Virus record (IMG/VR): IMGVR_UViG_3300007609_000025
Coordinates: 1-53,444 of that record
Length of the DNA: 53,444 nucleotides
Origin: a virus
Strand: one strand, 5' to 3'
The notes under the pieces are model-generated. The model saw only the letters and a program-made list of their open reading frames with translations, had not been told where the DNA came from and ran no database searches. Of this stretch, positions 24,204 through 36,900 are shown piece by piece. Each line of letters begins with the position of its first letter. The first letter of the stretch is position 1. A program made the translations under genes and the position numbers.

Positions 24204-24635
24204 ATGAGTTTAATTAAAAACATGATGATAAACGAAAAAGTAGTGGAAGTAGAGTTTCCAGACTCAGACAACTTCTACGTAAGTTTATCATACTTAAGCC
24301 GTGAAAAGCTTTTAAAAATACGCAATCGAGCAATGGTAATCAAGTTTAATAAGCGTAGCCGTCAAAGAGAAGAAGAAATTGATAATGATAAATTTCTTGA
24401 AGAGTACTCTAGAGAAGTTATAAAAGGATGGCGCGGTCTTACCTTACGCGAATTATCTCGTATACTTCCGGTAGAAACGGCAGGACAGGATCTTGAAAAA
24501 GAAATACCTTATTCAGAAGAAGACGCTTTAGAGCTTCTTAGAAATTCTACAATATTTGATCAGTTTGTTACTGACTCTATGAATGACTTTGAAGCTTGGG
24601 AAAATGATCGAGTAGACTCCCAGCAAAAAAACTAA
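24204..24635 (+). CDS. Tail assembly chaperone, short form (gpG-like)
   Basis: This is a 143-residue acidic, helical protein in the place of lambda gpG, between major tail protein and tape measure. Such proteins coat the tape measure before tube assembly. Its last codons contain the frameshift heptamer A AAA AAC (24626-24632) just before TAA. The ribosome site is GAGGGG (24190-24195), which may be masked by the upstream RNA structure. The N-terminus KMMINEKVVEVEFPDSDNFYVSLSYLSREKLLKIRNRAM resembles other siphophage chaperones that bind tape measure. Confidence 0.8.
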   Translation: MSLIKNMMINEKVVEVEFPDSDNFYVSLSYLSREKLLKIRNRAMVIKFNKRSRQREEEIDNDKFLEEYSREVIKGWRGLTLRELSRILPVETAGQDLEKEIPYSEEDALELLRNSTIFDQFVTDSMNDFEAWENDRVDSQQKN

Positions 24636-24991
24636 AAAGGTTCATACAAGAAAAGCTCCAGACTAGGGGTATAACTAAAGAGCATTACTTTCTTATGTGT
24701 GAACAAATGGGTATAGAGCCTGATCCTAATGAGATACCCCTAGATCTTAATGATCTTTCCTACGAAGCCCAACTAGCTATTAAGATATTTAATTCATTAC
24801 CTGATAAAGTAGAAGGAATGAGCGGGTCTTGGTTAGGTAAAGATTATGCAGGATTAGGCATACTATTTGATATTTATGAAGTAGAAAATCGCCAAGAAGT
24901 ATTTGAACTAATGGCGCTTTTAACACATGAAACTGACACTCACTACAGGCAACAACAAAAGCAGAAAAGTAAGTCAAAAGGTAGAAAATGA
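24204..24991 (+). CDS. Tail assembly chaperone, frameshifted long form (gpGT-like)
   Basis: Joining 24204-24632 to 24632-24991 by a -1 slip gives about 262 residues: the 143-residue G-like part, 21 linker residues (LKRFIQEKLQTRGITKEHYFL) read only after the slip, and the 98-residue T-like part (MCEQMGIEPDPNEIPLDLND ... KSKSKGRK). In lambda the T domain recruits the tube protein, while G coats the tape measure; a low-level fusion is required. The T segment has an in-frame ATG at 24695, but no ribosome site precedes it. The C-terminus is Lys/Gln-rich. Confidence 0.85.
24626..24632 (+). promoter_or_regulatory. Programmed -1 ribosomal frameshift site A AAA AAC
   Basis: The slippery heptamer is read as CAA AAA AAC TAA in the zero frame. 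After a -1 slip the next codon is CTA at 24632, and that frame is open through 24991, exactly in register with the downstream chaperone segment (ATG 24695 is in the same frame). This matches the conserved G/GT frameshift of siphophage tail chaperones. Confidence 0.88.
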
Positions 24992-27900
24992 TTGGCCAAT
25001 GCTAACTCAAATATTAACATTAATGTTAAAGCTAAAGGGGCTCAACGCTCCGCTAAAGACGTAAATGCAGTTGCAGACGCTCTTGGTAAACTAGGTGTTA
25101 GATCTGATAAAGCTTCTACTTCTACTGACGGCTTAAGTCGTTCTCAAACAAGACTAGGGCAGGCATCTGCAGCTAGTGGAAGACAGTTTAGCTCACAAGC
25201 AGCAGGACTTGGTGGTCTCGTTGGCGCTTATGCAGGCGCCGCGGCCACCATTTTTGCGTTACAGCAAGCATTTTCTGCCTTAAACAAAGCAGCCCAAGTA
25301 GAAAATATTGTTAGAGGTACACAGACTCTAGCTGCTGAGGTAGGTGAGAGCGGCAATAAGATAATAAAAAGCATACAAGAGATAACTGATAGCCAACTTA
25401 CTTTAGGAGAGGCAGCAGAAAAAGCAAACTTAGCCTTATCTACGGGATTTAGTACTAAGCAAATTGAAGGTCTAGCTTTTGTAGCGAATCAAGCTTCTAG
25501 AGCTCTTGGAAGAAACTTGTCTGACGCTTTTGAGCGTGTTGTTAGAGGTAGTGCTAAATTAGAACCAGAACTACTTGACGAATTAGGCATATTTACTAGA
25601 CTAGACCCAGCAGTACGTAAGTACGCTAAAGAAATTAATAAATCTGTAAATGAGCTTACAGAGTTTGAAAGACGTCAGGCGTTCGTTAATGAGGTTATCG
25701 AAGAAGGTACTCGTAAATTTAGTGCTATCGATACCTCAGCACCTTCTGCACAAAAAAGCCTAGAGAAGCTCAGCACAGCTTTAATAAATATAGGTACTCA
25801 AGTAGGAGGCTTATTAGCTAATACTTTAGCGCCTTTAGCTGATTTCTTTTCTAAAGATATAACAGGTGCTCTATCTATTTTTGGCATAGTAGCTGCTCAA
25901 GTTAGTAGAGTAGGATTTAGAGAGCTAAGCGGGGCTGCGCAGGGTGTTAATACTAGGCTCAGCTCTTTTAGAGCAAACTTATTAGAAAGCGGCTCACAAA
26001 GTGACGCCGCTCGATTTACTTTATCTGCTTTAAATAAAACTTTAATGGATCAAGAGTCTATAATAGCTAAAGGAACTAAAAAGCAAAAAGAAGTAGCTGC
26101 TTCTATATTTGCTATAGGCAAACAAGGCAAGTTATCTGCTTCAGATCTAGAAGATTTTAGTAGAGTAACTAAAGAACAAATAAAGCTACAGAAAGAGAGT
26201 CAAGCATTTGCAGCTAACGAAATAAAAGCACTGCAAGCCAAAGGTGTTACTACTACTGCTGCAAAAAATAAACTAGCAGACTATAAGGATGCTATAGTTG
26301 CATCAACAGCTGCCCAAGCTAAATTAAATAGGTCTTTAGCCTTATCTGAAACTGCTCTAGCTACCGTATCCTCTAGCGCTAGAAGAACTTCTGCTTCAAT
26401 AACTATATTAACAGGGGCAGTTAAAACTGCAACTGCTGTTATTAACGTATTCTCTAGAGTTATAAGTGGTGTATTTATATTTACAGCGCTACTACCTGTA
26501 ATAGAGAGTTTAATTGGGGTATTCCCTAAACTAGAAGCTCAAATTACTAACATTAAAAATGCTTTTTTAGATGCTAGAGACGCACAAAAAAGTTATGAAA
26601 CAGGTATTAGGAGCTTATCTAATACAGCGGGCATAAGCGGTATTTCTAAAGAATATGAGACACTAGGAAGAAGTGCTAGAGAGGCCGCTGCTACGCAAGA
26701 AGAGGTACTAACCTTTTTAACAAAGATTGGCAAAGTAGAACTTCCGGCTATAAGCTCTGTTATAGCAGGTATTAAAGGTGTTTCAGTTCAGGCAGTAGAC
26801 GCTAATAATGCGGTAGCTAATCTACAAGGGGGTTTAAGTTTATTAGCTATAGCTGGTGTTGGTGTCGCTGCTGTCGCACTTAAAACCTTTGCAGTGCCTA
26901 TGGGAGCTGTTATAGCAGGTGTAGCAGGTCTAGCACTAGGAGTAGAAGCTCTTATAGCTAAATTTACTAGCTACACTCCTGTAGTTGCTGGGTTTTTTGA
27001 GAAAGTACTATCTTTTGTAGGAGTAGGCGCTACAGCTCTAACTACTACAGAGGCTCAGATAGCCTCTGTAGAAGGCAAAATAGAAGAGTTAAAAAGTAGT
27101 CTTGCTGATGCTAAAACTTTAGATGAATATTTAGGTATACGTCAATTTATAGACTCTTTAGAATCTGCACTGCCTCTTATTGCAGACGGTAGTATCGCTA
27201 TAAGACAGTTTGCCGCTGAACTTTCTAAATCTACTGGACTTAATATAGAAGATATTTCCCGTAATTTAGTAGAAAGCAGTGATGGCGTACTGACTATCAA
27301 TAATATAGCCGTAGGCCTAAGAAATGCACAAGGGCAAATACAAAAGACAACAGGGGCTGCAAAAGATTTATTAGAAACCTCTATCGGTTTTAGTACTGTA
27401 TTTTTAAATGCTAGCTCTGAGCTTACTAATTTTAATGTTAGCTCTAGAGAGCTTATACAAACTGTAGAATCTTTAGCAAGTGCTGAGGTTAATCTTAGAG
27501 ATAAACTAAAAGGAGTTAGCTCAGAGTTAGCAGTTATTGCTAGAGAAGAGGAAGAAGCTGTAAGAGCTAGAGACGCGCTAATTAAGAGTATAGAAGGAAC
27601 TGACTATAGCTCAGTAGAGGCGCAAAGACTTATTAACCTAGATGATAGAACAAAAGAACTGAATCTTCAAAGAAGGCAGCTAGAAGCTACTAGAAGAGAG
27701 GTAGAGGCTCAGCTAAAAGTTGACGAAGATAGACTGGCTATATTAAAAAATATAGGCGATGAGCTTAACAAACAAGAAAAAACATATGAAAAAATACTTC
27801 AGTCTATATCAGCTGAAATAAAAGCCTTTGAAGATGTTAATCTTCAAGGTGTATTCGATATGGAGTCTTTAACTAGCGCAGAAACTTCTTTTGGTGTTGC

Positions 27901-30900
27901 AGCTAATAAAATAAAAAATCTTAGCTCTACTCTAAGTAAAGATTTAAATAACATAACCCAAGACTTTGAAAGAGTATTCGGTCCTGACTCTATATTTAAC
28001 TTGGAAGAGCCTTTTGATAAGGCTAATGAAAGTATAACTGAGTTTCTTGCTAGAATGCAGGGATCTATAAATATCACCCCTGAACTATCTGCTGAGTTAA
28101 GAAAAGCTGAAAATGCAAGCAATCAGCTGGATTCTAGTGCTAAAGGCGTGCTAGGTACTTTTATACTACAAATTAAAGCTTTAGAAGCTCTAAAGAAAGA
28201 AGTTGCTAGGACTGTACGTGACATAAACCTAGACGAATTAAGAACAGCTATAAATGCTGAGATCTCCATAATACAACAAGCACGTAGTAATAGGCAAACT
28301 ACAGCTTCTTTAGCTAAAGAGGAGAGAGACCTATCCTTACAAATATTAGACGCCAACTTACGTACTACAGAAGAAAAAACTAATCAACTAATTAATACTC
28401 TAAATACTAATAGAGAGCTACTAAACATACAAGAGAGTATGTTAGGCTCTCAATTAGAAATATCTAAAGCAAAAATAGAAGCATCAAAAATAGAGCTAGA
28501 TAATGCTAAAAGCCTGCTAGAGTTAGGTAATAGAGGCATACAAAACTCTAAGATAAATAAAGACTTAAAAGAGTTATTTGATATTGTTAATGACGTTGTA
28601 GGGGCTGGAATAGACGTTGCTACTGCAGAAAAAGAGTCAGAACAAGTAGCTATTGAGATAGCTAACTTAGATAAGTTAGCTGCTCTAGATAAGCAAAGAT
28701 TTGCGATAGAGCGAGAAGTAATCGCAGAACGTTCAGCACAGGCTGATCTTCAAAATAAAATGGAGCTCGCGCGTATAAAGATAGATTCCGATAGTAGAGT
28801 TAAAGCACTAGAAGAGCGTAAAAATCAAATAGCTGAAGATCGTCGTATTCTAGAGCTAAGAGATGAACTACAAAAAGAAGAAAGAAAAGCTGCTGATGAG
28901 GATAAAAAACTTCAATTAGAAACATTAAATAAACGAGTAGAAGAAGCTAATAGACTTATAAGTGGTATGAAAAATTTTGTTAGTGAGTATGGTATTGAGA
29001 ATGATGATTTTCTTAGTAGGTACTCTGCAGAGCTTAGAAACTTTATAACGCAGTTAGCAGGCCTTATAAATAGTATTGGCACCATAGGTAACTTAGGGTC
29101 GGGTCAAGCAGTGGTTGCTTCTCAAGGAGCTAGACCAGTAGGCCCAGATGACGGATTTAGAGGCTCAAACGGCTCAGTAACTAACAATTTTGAAAATGTT
29201 AGTATTGAAGGGCTAAGCCCCTCAGATAGTAGCAGCATAGTAGACGGAATATTAAAAACCATAAGACAAAGAGAGTCTAGTAATAGGTACAATGTTACTA
29301 ATTACGCATGGGGGGAAGGCTCTACTGCTAGTGGCGCGTATCAGTTTACTAGAGGCACATGGGCAAGAGAAGCTGCAAAAGCTGGAGTAGGTACTGAGTA
29401 TAGAGACGCTATGAGCGCCCCTGCATCTGTTCAAGATGCAGTGGCAGAATCATATGTTAGAGATATCTTAACAAGAGGAGGCGGACGACTTGAGTCTGTA
29501 CCTACTGAGTGGTATACAGGAAATCTTCAAGGAAACATGAGCGCTGAGGCGCTGAGAGTTAATAGAGGTTTAACTTCTGAACAATACAATACCGGCTGGA
29601 TGAGAGACTTTGAAAAGATTAACGGTAGTCTTACAGCTACAACAGCTAATCTCCAAGATGCTTCAGATTCTTTAAAACGAAACGCTCAAATACAACAAAA
29701 TACTCAAACGGCTTTAAGTAGCTTAGAAAATGATAGATTAAACGCTGCTGAATCTTCTTTGGATAGACAAATAGCTTTAGAAAAGCAACGAGGTAATGCT
29801 GCCGCATCGGCCTCCGAAGCTGCAGCCGCAGGACAAAGTGCTCAAATACAAAATGAGTCCCGACTACTAGACAAACGCGAAGAAGCTAACTCTGCGCAAA
29901 GACAAGCAGAGGAAGCTAACAATAAAAATCGTGAAAGAGCGGTACAGCTAGAAGAAAAACTGGCTAGAGTACGGTTAGCACAAGCTACTTTTGAAGGGCT
30001 TAGCAGGTTTGGTAATCTACTGCAGCGAGTAACAGCTGGAGTAGCGGAAGAGCGTCAAGCCCGTGCCCAAGAGTCTTATAATGAGTCTTTAGAGGCGCAT
30101 GAAGAAAAACTGGAAAGAGTTAAAGAAGCTCGTGATCGAGAGTCTGAGGCAGTTACTGCTTCTATGGATATATTACGTGATAGACGAGAAATAGAACGTA
30201 GCATGTTAGACTCAATAGCTGCAGGGATTGATGGGTACTCAGACTACTTTAAACTTCAAAAAGAATATCTAGATAATATAGATGAAACATCTAATAGTAC
30301 AGAGTCTCTAAAGTTAATTCAGCAAGACAGACTACTTGCTGAGCAAGAAGGGTATTTAGCACAAGTAAGATTAGAGTTTTCTGCTAATGCTCTAGCAGAG
30401 GCTAATTCAAAACTAGAGCGAGCACAAAATAGCGTTGTAAATGAACTAGGGTCTATGATAAGTAGTCTAGGAGATGCGGGACAAAAACTAGTTAGTTTTA
30501 CTACCTTTGTACAAGGCTTAGCTGCAGCTGCGTCTCAAGGAGTAAGTGGAGGCGGAATATTAGGTACTATAGGTCAGTTATTTGGTTTTGACTTTTCAAA
30601 TATATTTAAAAGTATTTTAGCTCCTTTAGACTTACTAACTAGTACTCTTACCGGTAGTTTTAAATCTTCTGCAGCCGCAGTGAGTAGTGTGGCTGAGGGA
30701 GCTGTTAAAGCTCAAGGTGCATTAAGTGGGGTAAGTAAGGTACTATCTGGGTTAGGTTCTATTGTAAGTACTGCTTTTGCAGGCGCTTCACTAGGTGCTA
30801 TGACAGGAGGTTCTACTGTAGAGGCCCAAATAGGAGGTGCTCTTGGTTCAGTAGTAGGCGCTAGTATAGCTGCTGCGGTATCGGGTACTGCTTTTGGCTC

Positions 30901-33900
30901 TGCTCTAGGTAGTTTTCTTGGGCCTATAGGCACAGTTCTTGGAGGGCTTTTAGGAGGCTGGATAGGCGGTTTGCTAGGTGGGGGTTCCAGTAAGTATACT
31001 ACTGCTGAATTTAACATAGCTACTGATAGGGTAAGCGCTGGAGGGGCTCAAGGAAATGCTTTAGAGCCTATTGCTCAATATGCTAAAAGTTTAAACACCT
31101 TATTAGAAGATATTATTGGAGTGAGTAATAGAGCTCGATCTTTCGATGTACTTTTACGTACTAGAGAAGGTGACATAAGGCAACAAGAATTATCGACTAC
31201 AATAAATGGGAGCCAAATTAGAAGGGGCGTTAACTTCAATGATGCTGAGAGCGTATCCAAAACAACCTTTGAGCTGTTATTAAAAGGATTTACTACTGCT
31301 GCCTTTGATGTTAGACAAGCTATTGGAAGACTTGATTTTTCTGATGATATTGAAAAGAACTTAGAAAAAATATCTTTTGCCGCCTCTTTTAGAGAAATTA
31401 TAAACAATATACAAGATCAAATAACATCAAGCTACATAACCCTAGATCAAGAGGTAGACAAAATTGCTGCTACTACAGCAGCTAATATAAATCAAGTAAC
31501 AAATGGATTAGTTGCTGATTTTCAAGATTTAATTACTAGAACAATAGATGTTTTTGGTGAGAACTCTTACCGAGTAGGTCAGTTAGAAAGTTACGGCTCT
31601 AGTCTTTTACTTAGTTATGCAGGATTAGCTGTTAGCGCTGGAGGTGCGGTATCTATAATAGAGCGTGAAGCTGAAGATATGAATAATCTTGCACTAGTAT
31701 TTGCAAGCATTGAGGGAGAGACTAGAGGGTTTAGAGACTCGCTAATACAGTTAGGTACTTCTGCTTCTGAAGCTGATCGTATACTAGAAACAGGTATAGC
31801 CTTAAAAATACAGAAAGTAGCTAAGGACTTTGAAGAGGCTATTGATAAAGCTGTTAACTTATCTAAAAATATAAATAATGAAGTATACGATAGTCTTGAG
31901 GAAATTTTTAAAGCTCAAAGTTTATTAGTTCAAGATGCTCGTTTAGTTCAGTCTACTGTGTCTGGCACTTTTGGTATTATAAGTAAGACAGAAAATTTAA
32001 TTTATAGACAACGCATGAGGTTGATAGCTGAATCTTCTGATGAGCAGCTAATAGCTATTAGAGCTCTTACTGCTGTAACTGCTGAATACTCTGATGCCGT
32101 CACCCAAGCCACAGCACAAGCAGAAATAGCTTCTAGAACCCTATTAGGATTATTTAATACCTCAGAGATACAAAAGTCAGCTAGACGTTCTGAGTCTAGA
32201 CTATCTTTCAACTTTGCTTCTGTAGGCTTAGCTTCAGGAGGCGTAGTGCCTGGAACTAATGCTCAGCAAAATAAAGATTCTGTTCCTGCAATGTTAATGC
32301 CAGGAGAGTTTGTTATAAACAAAAAATCTTCTGAAAAAATAGGATACGACACTCTATACTCTTTAAACTCTGGTAATTTTAATCAAATGGCTGCAGGAGG
32401 TAGGGTAGAAACAGGGCTAAGCGGCGGTGCGTTAACTACAACTGCTACTCCTTCAAACACAAGATCTAGTTTTGCTGCATATGAGTTTGACGGCACAGCA
32501 GCATTTATTTCTTTTGCAGAAGCTGCTAATATATTAACAGACGCTAATGAGGAGTTATATGACCAGTACTTAAATATCTTTAGATCTATAAACTCTAATC
32601 TAGTTCCTGCTCTAGAGTTTACTCAAGATAAACTAACTGAAGGTAATATACTATTAGCGCGTGCAGCTTTTGAGTACTCTACTGGGGTTAGAGATGCAGT
32701 AAGTGTTACTGACTCTCTTAATAAAATTATAGCAGAGACTAGAACTCAAGAAGTACTTCGTCAAGCAGGCCTTGTAGCCTCTATTGATGAGATAGGCAAC
32801 TTTGTAGACGCCTCAGACTCTTTCTTTTTATCTTTGCAATCTCCTAAAGACTCTTTGGTTGAGCAATCTGGCTTATATAAAGAACTGTACACAGCTACTA
32901 ATGAGCTAAATAAGCTATTAGCTCAAGGATCAATAACAACGGATCAGTACAATAGCTCTATTGACGCTTTAAATACTGCTTATACAGCTTCTATAGAGTT
33001 AGTTCGTGAATATAATGAGTTTTTTATAGATCTTAATGACAGTCTAGATGATACAGGAGCTTTAAGCAATGTAAGAGCATTAGTAGCTACCTATGTAAAT
33101 AGCATAGATAGAGTAAGCTATGCTGTACAAGACGGTATTATTGCTACTGAGGACGCATATAAAAAAGAAATTCAAGTAAATACGCTATACAATCAAAGAA
33201 GACTGGCTTTAGTACAAGACTCGACTGAGGAGCAGCTAAAAGTGCTTAGAGATGCTGCTACAACTGCAGAAGACTATGGCGGTGGAATAGGTACTATAGT
33301 AGACTTTACATACTCAGTAGGGGCGGCCACAGAGTTACTTACTAGACAGTTACAAGCTGCGAGTGAGAGTTTTGCTAGTTTTGAAACCTCTTTAGTTGAC
33401 TTTTACAACTCTACACTACAAGCATCTACAGGTTTTGGATCACGCCTAACAAGATCTGTAGAATCTATATTTTTAGAGGCAGGAATTATTTTTGAAGAGT
33501 CATTAAGCGAATTTTTTGGCTCTGTAGGCAACTTTGCTGTTAAAGCACAGCAAGGCTTAATAGGTTTGAATGACTTAGAAACAGCTTTAGGGCAGTTAAA
33601 CTATCAATTAACAGTTAGTGAGTCTATAAATATTGAAACATACAAAACAGGAGTTAGTATACTTCAAACTTCCTTTATTGACTTTGTTAGTACTTTCCAA
33701 GATATGAGAGAAGAGCTTGATAGTGCTAAAGACTCTATGGAATCTTTTAGGTCTAGCCTGTATGACTCGTTTAATTCAGTGGTTAGAGATATTACTAGAC
33801 TACTTGAAGGTATGGTGTCTACGTATAGAACTAACTTTGAAAACTTAAAAGGACTATTTAATTCAGCAGTATCAGATCAAGCCAGTGCTGAGGAAGAACT

Positions 33901-36900
33901 ATATAATACGCTATTTGATGCGCAGAAAGCTTTTGCCGCAGCAGGAGGCAACTTAAGCCAGCATGTAGATAGAATAAATGATATTGTACAAGGACTTGAC
34001 CCTCAATATACTGGATATGCAGGTTTAGACCAGTACTTAACTGACTTAAAATTAGATATAGAATCTGGTACAGCTGCTATAGGCAGTATAGACACTACTA
34101 CGCCTATATCTGAACTAAGAAACAGCCTAGAAGATCAACTACAAAGGCTTTCAGAACTGCAAGCACTACCTGACTCTGCTGATAAGTTTGTTAAGATAAG
34201 CAGAGCTCTTTCTACTATAACAGATTTAGAGTCACAAATTAGCGGTACTACAAATACTACAGATAGCTTAAAAGAAGCGGCATTGGCACTAGTTGGAGTA
34301 GAAAAAGAACTTAACTTAAACAACACTACTGAGGGTCTTAGAAATGTAGACCTTACTTTAACAGAGATACAAGAAGATCTACTAAAGCGTGCAGTGGATG
34401 CTCGTGATGCTTATAATGATGCAAACTCTGTATTAGACGGGTATAATGCTGCTTTAGCAGATAATACTGTTTATATTGACGGACTGGCTGATGCTACTTT
34501 AAATGTCAATCAAAAAATAGAGCTATTTACAGATAAACTAGCTAGTGTTAGTGATGAGTTTGCTAATGTACAAGCAGCCATAGATAGTGTTACTACTGCA
34601 AACTTATCTGACGCGCTAAGTAACATTGTATTTAGTCAAGATGCGTATAATATAGCAGTTGAGCCTTTTTCTAACTCTGCTGAAGTATTAGAGCAGCTAA
34701 CTGCTTCTATCGCTGAGTACCAAAACATAGTAGACGCTAAAACTGCTTATGAAGAGTTGTATGGTGCTATTGATATTGCTAGTAACACTCTACCTTTAGA
34801 AGAGTTTCAAGAGTTAAATACAGAGCTTCAATTCTTAGAGAATAACTTGACGTCAATATTACAGGCTATGGATCCAACTGCTATGGGCCTAGATAGCCTT
34901 GAGACAGTATTTAAAACTTTCGTAACTGATGCAATAGCGCTACTAGAAACGCCTATACAACTAGACATAGTTGAGCCTAGTTTAAACACTGATTTACAGC
35001 AATATACTCTAAACACTACTAGTACAGAAAGTAACCAAGTTGCGTTCGGCACTAGTGCCACTAATAGCCTGTTGCAGTCTATTCTTACCGATGGACTAGG
35101 TGTGCGCTCCCCAGGTTACTTATATTATAACAATCTTTACTTAGAAGATATTAGAAAAATACTGTCAGAGCTGTTAGTAGTATCAGGAGGAGTTGTTCCT
35201 GCACTAAATGATATTGCAGCGCCTGTAGCAGGAGAGTCGTCTGTCTCTTCTGGTACCTCTACTGTGTATGCAGGGCCAAATGTTTCTAATTTAAGCGGGC
35301 TAACAGGTCAGTTGTTTTCTGTGACCGAGCCTATTGCTAAGCCTGCTGACTATTTTTATATAGTAGTACCTCAGATTATTAGATTTGACCAGCTTATTGA
35401 TATAGTTAAGGCTGAGTTAGACATATATGATTTTGCAACTATAGTTAAAGTATCACATACTATAGATACTTGGATTGATATAGTAAAAAGAACTACTAAC
35501 TTTGATGAGTGGTTAGATGTAGTTAAACGTAATACTACCTTTAACGAATGGCTAAACATAGTAAAGATAGACACAAAATTTACTGATTGGGTAACTATTG
35601 TAAAACAGGACCATGACTATAGAACTTGGTTTAATCAGCCGACACCATTAGATACTAACTACTTAAAATGGTTTATACCTAAGCCAGAAAATACTAGCTG
35701 GGGTATGTGGTTCTCTGCGCCTACTTTAACTGAAACTGGTTTTGCAGACTGGTTTACATGGCCTCCTACTACTAAGTGGGAAACTAGCGGGTATGATTGG
35801 TTTGATATCTCAAGAAGAGAGATTAGGTATATAGACTTTTTTGATGTTAGAGAAAAGATAGATATAAATACTTTTGTAGCTTCTATACCAGTAACTGCTG
35901 AGACATTCTTTAATATTAGCACTATGACTACCACTTTTGACGATTGGTTTTATATATCACCTAAGGCGGGTATTGGTTTTTATGACTTCTTTACAGGCCT
36001 AGTAACAGTAGACACCAAAGCTTCTGATTGGTTTGTACTAGACTCTCCTATAGACTTGGTACCTTCTGATCTGTACACTGTAAGCTCTCCTGTTGAGTTA
36101 TCAGCTTATTCACTGTTTAAGCCTAAAGTAGAAAATATTGAAGCATCTGCTCTTTACTCAATACAAAGCCCATTATTACTGAACCCTAACGAAGTACTAG
36201 CTATAAATGAGCTGGCTAAGCTACCTCTTAGTTATGTTGATATATTTGAGCTAGGAACTACTAGACTAGAAATTACAGATATGTTTGAAAACTACTCTGT
36301 TAACGGCGGTTTTGACTTTGTTAGAGCTAGAATAGACAGTAGCGATATATTTGATATAGAAGCGTTTAGACAGAGCGGTTTTGAAAGTAAGCTAAAAATA
36401 GATCCTTCAGATTTATTTACTGAAGTCGATAACAATTGGTGGGTACCTGAAAAAACTGTTGGTATAACTCCAGATACCTTTTTTAGCCCTTTAACAGGGG
36501 TAGCTCCTTACGACTTTTTCTTTGTAGAACCTACCTTATTAGCTACTAATTTTTATGACTGGTTTGATGCTGCTGATAAAATAGATATTTCTAATGTATT
36601 TGAGCTATTTCAGCCAATACCTTTAGATTTACGAAATGCTTTTGACCTTTCTAATACTAGAGAGCCATTAGCTCCTAGCCAAGTATTTACTTTATCTCCT
36701 AATCCTACCGTTGTTCAAGCATCTCAAGTATTCAGTATAGGGGCCAAATATAGACTACAAGGTAATGAGATACTTGAATTTATACCTTATGAAATATTAG
36801 CTAGTGAATTTATAGATTTTTCTTATTTAAGAAGCAATCCTTATCAAGTCACTGCTATAGATTTATTTACTTTACTAGGTACTGTTCCTGTAAATCTGTT

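Noticed and set aside
24695-24991. T-like chaperone as a separately started gene
   Set aside because: No ribosome site precedes ATG 24695, and the frame is open back to the slippery heptamer, so it is best read as the frameshifted extension.
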